DNA of 62,632 nt from Candidatus Absconditabacterales bacterium (GCA_937930555.1 CALHCH010000045.1:1-62632), one strand, 5' to 3'. Shown: positions 21,892-34,047, numbered from the stretch's first letter. Notes: generated by a model not told the origin, from the letters alone. Program-made: numbers and translations.

Positions 21892-22155
21892 ATGAGCTCA
21901 CTAGAACTCAATGCTGTATTTGTAAAAAATGACTGATGATATGCAGCATATATTGCTGAGATCACAGGCATAAATTCTCAATGAGCAACTCTTGAAGAAG
22001 CTCAAGAGAATTTGAACGATGCATTTGAGATGATGATGGAATGTCGTAGAGAAAAAGCAGAAGATGAACACTCAACCACCCTCTTCTCTTTTAATCCATT
22101 GCTCCAGTCGTATCATGAAAAGACAAGCACTCATCAAGCGACTCAAAAAGCATAA
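21892..22155 (+). CDS. hicB: HicB-family antitoxin
   Basis: 87 residues. The N-terminal half carries the HicB core GGYAAYIAEITGINSQGATL followed by EEAQENLNDAFEMM. The tail is short and polar, without a clear helix-turn-helix. Its end overlaps the start of the hicA reading frame by 41 bp, the usual tight coupling of antitoxin and toxin. Neutralises the HicA mRNA interferase in intact systems. Here the toxin is broken (next entry). Confidence 0.85.
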
Positions 22156-22309
22156 CTGCATCCTCAAGAGAGAATAAGCAAAACATAGTATCTACGAAAA
22201 CATCAATACTTGAGAAGCAACTACCGTACCTAGACACAAAGAAATCAATACCTATACCTGAAAAAGCATATGTAGAGATCTCAATATACCAGTAATAGAT
22301 CAGAAGTAA
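22115..22309 (+). pseudogene. hicA: HicA toxin broken by TAA at a Gly codon
   Basis: From ATG 22115 the frame reads MKRQALIKRLKKHNCILKRE, then TAA at 22175, then AKHSIYENINTGEATTVPRH and onward to TAA 22307. Joined, this is a 64-residue HicA: the (G)GKH-type catalytic His stretch (AKHSIY) and VPRHKEIN are present. The position of the TAA is Gly in the family (RHGGKH), so TGA to TAA by one transition explains it. Two other Gly in the same frame are still TGA. As read, only a 20-residue peptide is made. Confidence 0.8.
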
Positions 22310-22324
22310 TTAATCTATTCCACA

Positions 22325-22357
22325 AAAAATTGCAGTCTGTCTTCAGGCTGCAATTTT
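22325..22357 (+). terminator. Rho-independent terminator
   Basis: Stem AAAATTGCAGTCTG / CAGGCTGCAATTTT with loop TCTT and flanking A- and T-runs. Ends the hicBA unit. Confidence 0.85.
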
Positions 22358-22408
22358 AGTTCTACCATACACTAGCCATCTGCTATTTTTTCACTATACT
22401 ACCCCACA

Positions 22409-23491
22409 ATGATATTCCAACTCAAACAAACCTCCCAAGACTTCTATGTCTCCGAAAATCTCCCCTTCCAGCTCTCAGGCTCGGGGGATGCATTTTACGT
22501 ACAGATCAGCAAGAGAAACATCACGACTCACGATATCATCGATCATCTCCGCAAGGAGCTGGGTATCACGCGTATGTCGCTAGGTATCGCAGGTCTCAAG
22601 GACAAGAGAGCTATCGCCAAACAGCGAATCTCCATCTATGATAGAGCTCTCCGCAAAGCCGGTGGAGAGAAGGTATTTGTAAATACTCTCAAGGATATCT
22701 GCAAGGTCGTGACCACTGGCAGACATCACACACCGCTCAATATGTCCACCCCCATTACCAACACCTTTCATATCACGCTCACCTCTACCAAAAATCTCTG
22801 ACAAACAGAAAAACAAAAAGCACTCCAAATCGTTGAGAATTTACTAGATACGTGATATCCCAACCTATTTGGCGAGCAGCGTTTTGGTATCAATGGGAGG
22901 AATGCGAGACAGGGCTATGAGATCATGACAGGACAATCCAAGGAGAAGTTTCAAAAATGAGAAGCGATATTTAAGCTCCAAGCATATGCTAGCAAAGTAT
23001 GTAATGACTATATACAGCGTAGAGTCAGAAAAGATCTCCTCCTGATGGATGGTGATATAGTGACTCGATCAGATAGTAGCAAGTCGCTATATGGTATCTA
23101 TCACGAGAGTGATCAGACTATACATCACGTAGATATCCGTAGCGATGAGCAGTCATTTTGGTTTGTGCCTAGTGTGACTGGTGAGGTATTTCCATATGCT
23201 CCATATATGGTCGCTACTGCCCCAGTCCCAGGATACAACTGTGCCATACCAGATACCACTACACCTGCAGGCGAGCGAGAGGCCAATGTACGATCTCGTC
23301 ATCATCTCGATCCACAAAGTATGAAAAAATACAGCTCCTACCCAGTATATGGTCTCAGGAGGCCGATACGAGTCACGCCGACCCAGACCAAGGTACAGTA
23401 TAGATGAGACGATCTGCTCATAGATTTTACCCTTCCAAGCGGATCATATGCAAGTATCGTGTTTGACTTACTGGAGGAGAAGTTGGGGTAA
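22409..23491 (+). CDS. truD: tRNA pseudouridine(13) synthase TruD
   Basis: Makes pseudouridine 13 in tRNA. 360 residues, the usual size. The catalytic Asp is in IAGLKDKRAIAKQ (residue about 70). Then LFGEQRFGINGRN and, later, SGSYASIVFDLLEE, which is typical of the TruD ending. The conserved TRUD domain insertion lies between. TGA codons are read as Gly at several points. It is transcribed separately from the hicBA unit behind a terminator. Confidence 0.95.
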
Positions 23492-23519
23492 TTATTTCGC
23501 ACTACGTAATATATTCAAA

Positions 23520-23555
23520 CAAAAAAGGAAGATGAGAGTATTCTCAAACTTCCTT
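23520..23555 (-). terminator. Rho-independent terminator
   Basis: Stem AAGGAAG / CTTCCTT with an inner TGAGA / TCTCA stem; the A-run on the plus-strand left gives the T-run for the minus-strand gene at 23561. Confidence 0.75.
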
Positions 23556-23560
23556 GAAAA

Positions 23561-23839
23561 CTACGCATTCATTGGCGGTGGGTTTATCTTTTTCAAAAGC
23601 AAGAGAAGAATAATTAATTGAGCGAACAGCGGAATAAAAGAAAGACAAAGAAATGAAAAATAATTTAACCTAACAAGATGTATTTTCAGTAAATCATCAA
23701 CATTTTCAATTCTTCTATTAGTGTACGACCCATTAAACAATTCTTGTAGCTGATCAAGTGTAGCTGGAAGATGCCATTTACACAAAAAGAATAGGATAGT
23801 AGCCAAATGAAAGCTAGCTAAAATAGTAGCAATACTCAT
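23561..23839 (-). CDS. Small two-helix membrane protein
   Basis: 92 residues from ATG 23839 to TAG 23561, no TGA codons. Helices at about 3-21 and 59-83 (LNYFSFLCLSFIPLF, AQLIILLLLL). The loop between (ATLDQLQELFNGSYTNRRI) is polar. No family recognised. Followed by its own terminator, so probably a stand-alone transcript. Confidence 0.6.
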   Translation of the reverse strand: MSIATILASFHLATILFFLCKWHLPATLDQLQELFNGSYTNRRIENVDDLLKIHLVRLNYFSFLCLSFIPLFAQLIILLLLLKKINPPPMNA

Positions 23840-24065
23840 AATGAAATATATTTGATTCTACAGAAATAATTCCTCTGCAACGAAAATATATATATTTATT
23901 TTAAATATTCAATAGTAACTGTCAATATTTTCAATTTATTGACTACCATTCACTACGTACTTCCCTACACTAACCATACCTCAAAATCTAGGTTTTCGAG
24001 AATACCTAGATTTTTGTTTTCTTGCCCAACTCGTCCAATTCATCTAATTTTACCAACCTACCACT

Positions 24066-25565
<1,500 letters not shown>

Positions 25566-25653
25566 ATTACAGCACATTTCGGTAGCTTCAGGTAAGTAAG
25601 CTTTGCAGTAAGATTATCTACTCGCCTACTATATATTACTTTCTCAAACAATC

Positions 25654-25788
25654 GTCATTCAGAATCGGATAGCTTCAGGCGAGCGAAGAGAGACTAGAAG
25701 ATATGCGATGAAGAATCTAGACATATCTAGATAAAACGTGATACTATACACCGCCTGTATCCTTCGGTCGTTTCTCCCTCTGGATGAC
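25654..25788. repeat. 135-bp element with terminal inverted repeats, copy 1
   Basis: Starts GTCATTCAGAATCGGATAGC and ends CTCCCTCTGGATGAC. The ends are inverted repeats (GTCATTCAGA / TCTGGATGAC, one mismatch). The copy at 55982-56116 has the same length and nearly the same sequence along most of it, both with ATATGCGATGAAGAATC in the middle. No ORF of its own. MITE-like. Confidence 0.75.
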
Positions 25789-25794
25789 AAAGTA

Positions 25795-26106
25795 TTATAT
25801 CAACTTCAAATACACAAACACCTCATCACCCTCACCTATACGAAGTTCTTTACGGACTTCTTTTTTTAATGGCAAGAGATACTTGCCAGTGTCTTTGTCT
25901 GGAAATAAGCTCGTGTGTCGAGTATAAAATCCTATCCTCACTTCTACCTTGACCGATTTTCGTCATCTCTTTTTGGGTAGCAAGGCTTGAGTTTCTTGGA
26001 TGATATTGGAGATATCTACTGGCACATGTACAAAATGCCAACTCGCCTTGGCGGTAGCTGGAGATCGTAGTCGTATTTTGGCTGAGAAAGAGAGATCTTG
26101 AGTCAT
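25795..26106 (-). CDS. DUF1905 protein
   Basis: 103 residues. The pattern FSAKIRLRS, WHFVHVPVDIS, VEVRIGFYTRHTSLFPD, KYLLPLKKEVRKEL and GDEVFVYLKL is the barrel of DUF1905, often found alone or fused to YdeI-type proteins. Function unknown. Its ATG overlaps by one base the TAA of the upstream NUDIX gene (TAATG), so the two are translationally coupled. Confidence 0.8.
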
Positions 26107-26684
26107 TATTTAGAAGACTTATCGATAAAATCTTCAACACTTACAGATTCATCAAATACAGTATCTATTCGTCAAGATTCATTGATATATCCAGAAAAAG
26201 TTTTTCTCCAATTTCTTGTAGAATTAAGAAGTTGATCAGGTGTTTTGTTGATAGCTATATCAAGCTCATCTATCAACCATCGTCTCAATTCCTCGACAGC
26301 TCACTCTTCTTTTGTAAAATCTTCTATAGGTATATCTAATATAGCAAAAAATCGTTTTGTGAAGTGCTTATGTTTTCATGAAGAGAGTAAGCGAGGTCAA
26401 TTAATCAACTGATTGGCTGATATATTTATTCAAATCTCCTCTGGTATTTCATGTAAGATATTTTCTGCATATGTCTCATCTCCAGTAACCGTACCAGCAA
26501 CAGCAGGTCATCGTTTACCAGGATCATTCTTTTTGGTCCAAGCTCTTTGAGCCAACAGCATATCTCACTGTGAATTCATAATCCAACAAGCACTCACACG
26601 ATATATCTCATCTAGAGATACATCACTACGCTCCTTGTAATATAATACATTATCATTCATATCCACTACAGGTATTTTTGCCAT
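26106..26684 (-). CDS. NUDIX hydrolase
   Basis: 192 residues. NUDIX box GTVTGDETYAENILHE + IPEEIGI fits GX5EX7REUXEEXGU with only R to H. The preceding strand CWIMNSQGDMLLAQRAWTK and following RFFAILDI complete the fold, resembling IPP-isomerase-type NUDIX proteins like the frameshifted gene at 832. Hydrolyses an unknown nucleoside-diphosphate-linked substrate. TGA codons are Gly at several points including MNSQG. Confidence 0.88.
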
Positions 26685-26727
26685 CATTACTACTACCATA
26701 TAAAATTCTTACCAACCATATACTATC

Positions 26728-29019
26728 CTACTTCCACACTATCTGAGATTTTGTTTGAAATCACACACTCTCAGACTTCTTGTCTTTACCTGCAGATTTT
26801 TTATTTATTGTTTTGGCTTTCTTGGTCGTGAGAGCTGTAGATTTTTTGGTAGATCAGGAGCTCTTGTTTGGGTCGGTTTTGGCGCTGAGACTCACTCTCG
26901 ATCTCTCCATATCCACATCTAGCACCCATACATCCAACTGCTCTCATATACTCACTACATCAAACACATTGGACACATAGCTATCTGCTATCTGAGATTT
27001 GTGGACGAGTCAGTCGTTTTTGAGTCCTATATCCACAAACGCTCAGAAGTCTGTGATATTGCGTACGATACCCTTGAGTTTCATTCATTTTTTGAGATCT
27101 TCGATGCTGAGTACATCGGATTTAAATCCTGATTCGTCAAAATCCTCGCGAGGATCTAGTCATGGATCTGCAAGCTCTCTCACAATGTCTTCCAACGTAT
27201 GGAGACCGATATCGTAGGTCTGTGCGAGATGATCTAGATCAGCATCTGCTGGCCATATATACGGGAGGGTCAGTGATTTTTTGGAGATATTATATTCTGA
27301 TTTTAGTATAGTATACACTGTCTTGTATGACTCTGGATGGATACCTGTACTATCCAGCTGCTCCTGAGCAGCAGCAATACGGAGAAATCACGCACATTGC
27401 TCAAACGCCTTGGGTCAGAGTCAGGCGACCTTCTTGATCTGAGTTCTCTTGGCAAATGTACCGATCTCCTCTCTATGGGTCACGATATTGGTGGCGATCT
27501 TGCTGCTAAGTCAGGCAATATACTGCAACAATGACGCAGAGGCTGTATTGAGGTCTACCCCTACCCTATTTACTGCGTTTTCTATATGATTGTCTAGCTT
27601 TTCTTTTAGGAGCTTTTGGTCTACATCGTGCTGGTATTGACCTACTCATAGAGACTTGGGATCGATTTTGACATAAGTGGAGAGCGGATCTTGGATACGC
27701 TGAGCGATATTGATAGCGCCACGGATAGTCACATCCAGATCGGGATACTCGGCCGTAGCCAGCTTGGAAGCACTATATACCGATGCTCCCGCCTCACTCA
27801 CGACTAGATACTTGGTATCTAGTGAGTGTGCCTGTATCAGATCAGCTACGAGCTGCTCCGACTCACGAGAAGCAGTGCCATTGCCGATACATATCAGCTG
27901 TATATCGTGAGTCTGTATGAGTGAGAGAAGCTTGTTCTGAGCTGTCTCCAGAGATTTCATCGGATAGATCACATCAGAGGCGAGATATTTGCCTGTATGG
28001 TCTATCACCGCTAGCTTGCATCCTGTCCTGTATGCAGGATCAAATCACATCATCGTCTTGCCTCTCACTGGAGCTCCCAACAATAATTCTTCAACATTTT
28101 GACCAAAAATATCTATAGCCTCGCGATCGGATGTTTCTTTTTTGGCTGATCTGAGTTCTCTCTCTAGGGATGGATGGAGAAGTCTTTTTATCCCTTCTTG
28201 GAGCGAGAGGAGGAGTGTCTCCTGGAGATCGGATGCACCGTGAGGCACCAATATTTTTGTTGCTTGAGTGAGGCTAGATGCTTCACTAAATGACAATTTG
28301 ACACGCAGTTGTTTTTCTTTTTCTGCTCTGGAGATAGCGAGATAGGCGTAGTTGGGCATCTGCGAGAGAGGCTTGGTATACTCTTTGTAGTTTTCGTACA
28401 CACTATGCTCTTGGTAATGTTTGGTCGGAGTAGTAGTGAGTGGGACAGTATCCTGCTGGGTGTCTTTGATCTGAGCGCGTAGCTCTGGATGATCTGCGAC
28501 GATCTCAGCGACGATATCCATCGCTCACTGGATCGCTTCTTGCTGAGATGTTACACTCGTCTTGGGATCTCCACTATCCACGATATATGACTCCGCCAGA
28601 GTGGCAAACTCCGCACTACTGATCTCACACGCCAGCAAGATATCAGCAAGTGGCTGGAGTCCTTTGGCGATAGCTTTGGTAGCGCGAGTGTTCTTTTTAT
28701 CCTTATATGGGCGATAGATATCCTCTAGCGCACTGAGTGTCTGTGCATCTTGTATGGCAGCACGTAGCTCATCAGTCAGCACATCTTTTTCTGTCATCAG
28801 ACGCAAGATATCATCTTTTCTCTCGATGAGTTTTTGTTGATATGCGTACAATTCTTCAAAATCACGCAACTGCTCGTCCGTTGCACCACCCGTCATCTCC
28901 TTACGATAACGCGCAATAAACGGTATAGTATTGCCTTCTCGGATCAGAGAGATAATACTACGCACATATGTTTCTTCTATTCCAGTTTTTTGAACTATTT
29001 TGGTGACAAGGTGAGACAT
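26728..29019 (-). CDS. tex: Tex RNA-binding transcription/translation accessory protein
   Basis: 763 residues. Starts with the Tex N-terminal helical domain ([22 protein letters not shown]). Then the YqgF-like nuclease fold ([19 protein letters not shown]), the helix-hairpin-helix part around [20 protein letters not shown], and an S1 domain ([18 protein letters not shown]). The tail is Lys/Ser-rich. Binds nucleic acids; involved in transcript and toxin regulation in known bacteria. Several TGA codons are Gly. The S1 motif reads as in the family, so the protein should be functional. Confidence 0.96.
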
Positions 29020-29088
29020 AATCTATATATGGTAAAACACATACAGAATATGGATGTAGTGAGTAATTTCATTGGGAAAGTATACTAA

Positions 29089-30276
29089 CTATATACCAGA
29101 CACGACATCAAACCCCTTGCGATATGATCCAAGAAGCGCAAATCAATGGCAGATACAATCTGGAAGTATGGTTTTAAGTTTTTTGGTGACGGTATTGATC
29201 GTAGCGCCACTCCCAAACACATCATCTATCAATAAAATATTTTTTGATGATTTCTGAACCGATAACACATCTATCTCAAACAACTTCTCAGCATTTTCTA
29301 TTCTATTACATATACCTTTTACTTTTTTTTGTGGTTTTCTCCCCACAAAAGTATTGGTATCAGTAGAGATAAATTTCAACTGAGGATAGCGTTTTTTGAG
29401 TTGTGTCTGTATATATTCATTGAAGCTAATCTGCCTCGTTACATTGTTTGGTACTACCAATATTGTATCTATCTCCAAATCCTGCAACAGTCAGTCAAAC
29501 CTTGCATCAAAACTCTGTGTATAATAATCATATATCTCAGCCTTATCCTGAAACTCTTTTACACTTTCCATTATCATATAATTATGTGACTTATGAGCAT
29601 CAATTTTGTCCACTCCATTGTACCACAATCCATCCAACCATACCTTATCTTGACATGTTTTGTATTCTGATGTGAGCGACCACAGCTTGGAACTTGCATC
29701 ATACAACCCATACTCAGCACGATACTGATCCAACAATAGATATACCCCAAAAAATCTCAAAAGCACTCAAGAATCGGTATCATTATTTATCTCAGGGAAA
29801 TTTTGCTTCATGTATGCATCAAACTTGTCTTGTAGCACCTCATCTGATGTGATATACACCTGAGCAAAGGTATTGTAGAGAAGATTTGGCTTGATGCTCT
29901 GTCATCACTGCTGATGGAGATCTAGTATATGCTCCACATCCGATATACACTGCTGCATATACTCTTTTCATCTACCCAAAAGATATCATTTCTTAAGAAA
30001 TTTTTCAGCCTTGGTAATTACCTTACCATTATGCTTGAGTGTAAAAGTAGTCAGCCCATCTTCTCTCACAATATCTAACGATGTCCCGCCTGTAGCATAA
30101 TACAACACTTTTGGTGGAGTTCATTCTTTGTATATCTTTCATTCGATGAGCAATTTTTTGAGATGACGATGGATCATCTCTTTGCTGATTCAAAAATATT
30201 GATGCAGTGAATGTACATCCATTTTTGGATGATTAGTGATATGCTGCAAAATAAGTTCACGAGTGTTTGTTTTCAT
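29089..30276 (-). CDS. Winged-helix + phosphoribosyltransferase-fold protein, copy A
   Basis: 395 residues. The N-terminal 60 residues (TRELILQHITNHPKMDVHSL, HQYFGISKEMIHRHLKKLL) form a winged helix-turn-helix. The C-terminus has a type I phosphoribosyltransferase site, NILLIDDVFGSGATINTV, the PRPP-binding loop of the family, plus DTILVVPNNVTRQISFNEY. The middle is unrecognised. This is the arrangement of PurR-like or ComF-related regulators but without close similarity. Continues past the TGA at 29143 to TAG 29089. A paralogue is at 38232. Confidence 0.78.
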
Positions 30277-30436
30277 GAGATGATATAAGTACTAGGCATA
30301 GTTCTTAGTTCGTAGTGAACTATATACTATGAACTATACAGAAAACATCAGTATAATGCAAATTCTTTTCTACTTTTTTTACACTCACAACTCACTACAA
30401 TAGTAATATTCAAATTTTCAGTTTTCGCTTTATTAT

Positions 30437-32371
30437 ATGCCCACTATCCTAGATATCCGCAACCTAACAATAACTGCTCCCCACAAGATCTTGTGTGACA
30501 AGGTAGAATTTTCGCTCAACTCGGGATCCAAGGTCGCATTGGTCGCCAAAAATGGTGCTGGGAAAACATCTCTCCTCAAGGTGCTGGCTGGAGTGGAGGA
30601 GGCATATGAAGGCGATATCACCTATGCACCACACATCAGGATGTGATACCTCCGTCAAGACGAGCAGTTTGATCAGGAGCAGACGGTGATGGATACATTG
30701 TTTCTCCATGATTCACCTGAGTGACAGCTGATCAAACAATATGAGCTGGCACTAGCATCTGGTAGTGAGGACATAGCAGATCTGGTGACACAGATACAAG
30801 AGATGGATGCGCGAGACTATGAGACCAAGGTCAGTATCGTCATCAACAAGCTCAAGCTCCACGAGATATTAGAAAGACCCATTAAGCTCTGCTCTGGTGG
30901 CGAGGTCAAGCGTGTCGCGCTGGCCAGAATTCTTATCGACGATCCCGATCTCCTCATACTGGACGAGCCGACCAATCATCTCGATGTAGAGATGATCGAA
31001 CGACTCGAAGTAGAATTATCGAGATCGAAGCGCACACTTTTGTTGGTGACTCATGATAGATATTTTTTGGAGCGTGTGTGCAATCAGATATTGGAGTTGG
31101 ATCACGCTCAGATATATAGCTATCCTGGCAATTATAGTAGATTTTTGGAGCTCAAACAAAAGCGTGAGGATGATGAGGATATGCAGCGTCATCAGCTCAA
31201 ACAAGTGATGCGCAAGGAGCTAGAATGGATACGCAAAGCGCCTAGGGCGAGGGAAAATAAGTCGAGTTTTAGGACCAAGGCATACTACGAGCTAGAGGAC
31301 AAATACAAATGACTAAAGAGAGAGGAAAGGATAAAATCACAAAAAATCGAGATCGATCTCGCTGAGCGTAGACTGGGCGGCAAGATACTTCGTCTACACA
31401 ATGTCTACAAGGCGTTTGGTGACAAAAAAATCGTGGAAAAGTTTAGCTATGATTTTCGTGCGTGAGAGAGAGTAGGGCTGATAGGCAAAAATGGTGTCGG
31501 GAAGAGTAGTTTTATCGATCTACTGATGGGTAGCTCACTCCCCGACTCTGGGGATATACGCCGTGGCGATACCATACATATGGCATTGTACCAACAAAAA
31601 CAGCAACCTCTCAACAAGACAAAAAAAGTCTTAGATATCGTCAAAGACAAAGCAGAATATATCACTCTGGGCAAAGGCAAAAAGATCTCCGCATCACAAC
31701 TACTGGAGCAGTTTTTGTTTTCTCCCAAACAACAACACCAAAAAGCATATACCCTCTCTGGTGGTGAGCGTCGTCGTCTCCACCTCCTCCTGATCTTGAT
31801 CACCAATCCCAACTTCCTCATCCTAGACGAGCCGACCAATGATCTAGATATACATACCCTCCAGGTCCTAGAAAACTTCTTGCTCAACTATGCGTGATGC
31901 CTAGTGATCGTGAGTCACGATAGATTTTTTATGGACAAGGTCGTGGATCATCTGATGGTGTTTGAGTGAGATGGTGTGATCAGCTGATTTCCCGGGACAT
32001 ATACCGAACGATTCGAACATAAAAAAAATAAACAATCCGTCATCCTGAGTGAAGCGAAATGAAATGGAGCGAAATCGAAGGATCTCGAGAGCCAGCAACC
32101 TGACGAGATTCTTCGCTATGCTCAGAATGACGTAGTGACTAAACACATCCAAAAGAAAAAATCTCTCTCCAACAAAGAGCGTGAAGAATACGCTATGCTC
32201 TCCAGCGAAATCGAACGCCTAGAAACCAGAAAAGAACAAATAAACCTAGAGCTATCCACAGGCACACTAGACCATACAGCGATCAAAACACTCAGTACAG
32301 AACTAGCAAAACTCGTGACTAAGCTAGATGAATACGAGAGCAGATGGTTGGAGTTAGAGGATAGGATGTAA
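30437..32371 (+). CDS. ABC-F ATPase (Uup/EttA type) with an in-frame palindromic-repeat insertion
   Basis: 644 residues. Two ATP-binding cassettes without membrane helices: Walker A AKNGAGKTS and GKNGVGKSS, signatures CSGGEVKR and LSGGERRR, Walker B LILDEPTNHLD and LILDEPTNDLD. Between them is the linker that reaches the ribosomal E or P site. ABC-F proteins rescue or regulate ribosomes. After the second cassette the C-terminal coiled coil is split by a 93-bp repeat (32039-32131, residues about 535-565: VILSEAKGNGAKSKD, ILRYAQND), which keeps the reading frame. Ends with a Glu/Lys coiled coil. Confidence 0.94.
32039..32131. repeat. Dispersed palindromic repeat inside the ABC-F gene
   Basis: GTCATCCTGAG ... 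CTCAGAATGAC (arms match with one mismatch), 93 bp, a multiple of 3. In the ABC-F frame it encodes 31 codons without a stop (one TGA is Gly). Related to the elements at 2514, 17363 and 60406. Confidence 0.85.
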
Positions 32372-32385
32372 TATGTAGGTAATAT

Positions 32386-32421
32386 AAAACCTCTACCGTA
32401 TATGCCGATAGAGGTTTTATT
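32386..32421. terminator. Bidirectional rho-independent terminator
   Basis: Stem AATAAAACCTCTA / TAGAGGTTTTATT around CCGTATATGCCGA. Placed between the convergent ABC-F gene and the gene at 32442, and may end both. Confidence 0.85.
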
Positions 32422-32441
32422 GATTCAGTATTGAAATCAGA

Positions 32442-32948
32442 TTATAGAGATTCTCTTATAACATCATTTTCATGAAAAATTATGTCAAACATTGCTCCAC
32501 CAATCTTATTGTCTTTATCTGAGGAGCTTTTAAAATTGATTTGATAGCTCTCTAAGTTTAAGTCGCCAATCATTTCAAGTATGATGCTCTCATTTTTTGA
32601 AATAATAAAGTCTCCAACCTCATTACTTACCTCAACAAAAAGCTTCACTTCAGCACCTTTTGATTTCTGCACCACCTCAAAGTTAGGTTCTGATGTATGG
32701 AAATTGCGATATTTATTAAGATTCAAAGCAAGCTCTTTGAGTTGATCAAACACTAAGTTAGAGCGGTCAATGTCCTTGATCTTTATTTCTAAGTAATGGT
32801 CTAGAACTTTTTTAGATGCATATCCGTTATAGGGACTATCACCTGCTTTATTCCAAGGACCATTAAAACCTCCCCAATGCCATTTACTGCCTGGCAACCA
32901 GTTCAATAAGTTTAATACATCATTTTCTTTAAATATAAGCATTTTCAT
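32442..32948 (-). CDS. Unknown protein, no TGA codons
   Basis: 168 residues from ATG 32948 to TAA 32442. Soluble, with an aromatic Gly-rich patch WHWGGFNGPWNKAGDSPYNG near residue 24 and a beta-rich remainder (EVKLFVEVSNEVGDFII). No family recognised. About ten Gly codons, none TGA, and the gene is more AT-rich than neighbours; this fits a recently acquired gene from a standard-code donor. Confidence 0.7.
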   Translation of the reverse strand: MKMLIFKENDVLNLLNWLPGSKWHWGGFNGPWNKAGDSPYNGYASKKVLDHYLEIKIKDIDRSNLVFDQLKELALNLNKYRNFHTSEPNFEVVQKSKGAEVKLFVEVSNEVGDFIISKNESIILEMIGDLNLESYQINFKSSSDKDNKIGGAMFDIIFHENDVIRESL

Positions 32949-33053
32949 TTTTTTGATTTTCGAAAAAAACCCACCACAAAACAGAAACTTTTCCCTGTTA
33001 ATGACGAGCTATGTGTCGATATATATGTAATGATAAATTATTGCAAGTCAAGC

Positions 33054-33536
33054 CTACCCCACCATAGCAAGAAACTCCGCATTATCCTCAAATAATTTTT
33101 CTACATCTCACTCTATCTCGATAGTCGTGATGATATCTCACTGTCTGATATTGTTTACTACTTCCTGATCATCATCAGATACCACCTTACCAAATACCGT
33201 ATGCTTACCATCTAGCCAGCTCGTCTCTACATGAGTGATAAAAAACTGTGACCCATTGGTGCCTGGACCTGCATTGGCCATACTCAGCACTCCTGGTCAG
33301 TCGTGTCTGAGATCCGCGTGACACTCATCCGGGAACGTATATCCAGGTCACCCAGCACCCGTCCCATCAGGACATCCTCCCTGTATCATAAAATCCTCTA
33401 TCACACGATGAAAACTAAGTCCATCGTAGTATCATTTCTGAGCCAGATGTACAAAATTTGTCACGGTTTTTGGTGTCTTTGCTGGAGTGAGTGTGAGATT
33501 GATATCTCCCTTATTGGTCTTGATCGTTGCTTGCAT
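33054..33536 (-). CDS. Peptidyl-prolyl cis-trans isomerase (cyclophilin)
   Basis: 160 residues. Signature elements: [13 protein letters not shown] (catalytic Arg), [31 protein letters not shown] and [11 protein letters not shown]. Speeds prolyl isomerisation in folding proteins; no signal peptide, so cytosolic. Start ATG 33536 gives the usual [12 protein letters not shown]; an extended in-frame upstream region has no family match. The tandem 49-bp repeats lie just upstream. Confidence 0.95.
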
Positions 33537-33570
33537 ACTGTATGGTATAATAGATGTAAAAATACTGCTA

Positions 33571-33664
33571 TGCATCTGATATTGAAACAACTCATACTTC
33601 GTTGAACAATATCGAGCCTTGCATCTGATACTGAAACAACTCATACTTCGTTGAACAATATCGA
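33571..33664. repeat. Tandem 49-bp duplication with a hairpin in each unit
   Basis: Unit 1 starts at 33571 and unit 2 at 33620 (period 49), with one T/C difference in the shared part. Each unit contains GATATTG ... CAATATC (the second with GATACTG) as an inverted repeat around CAAC/GTTG. It lies upstream of the cyclophilin start. Confidence 0.85.
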
Positions 33665-33750
33665 AAAAACACTATACTCTTGTCTAGATCAAAAACCACG
33701 AGAAAATCGATCTAATCGAGAGATTTCAAATCAATCGTTCTCAAAAAATC

Positions 33751-33945
33751 GTCATTCAGAATCGGATGAGTCCCTACGAATGAAATGAGTAGTGGACGAT
33801 TGCGATGTGGAATCTAGGAATAGGTAGTAGACATACGAGATTTGAGTCTGACCGTGATAGTAAGATAAACATATATCGAAACTGTGCTGACTCACACAAA
33901 CAATACCCTGCCTGGATCCTTCGGTCGTGCCTCCCTCTGGATGAC
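33751..33945. repeat. 195-bp relative of the 135-bp element
   Basis: Starts GTCATTCAGAATCGGATGAG and ends TTCGGTCGTGCCTCCCTCTGGATGAC (start and end as in the 135-bp copies), with a longer middle. The gap 33537-34139 (603 bp) otherwise has no gene; it holds this element, the inverted partner at 34048-34116 and a short GAGATTGCCACG...GCAATGACG hairpin at 33981-34010. Confidence 0.7.
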
Positions 33946-34047
33946 GTGAGATCGATAAAGACGACTTGATCGAGTCTCATGAGATTGCCACGCTACGCTC
34001 GCAATGACGATCACAGGTTTAACTCGTCTCAGTCCCACTTACAACTT

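Noticed and set aside
33571-33664. CRISPR array
   Set aside because: Only two units, without spacers; repeats adjoin each other. The heptamer at 58760 lies in a coding region and is not an array.
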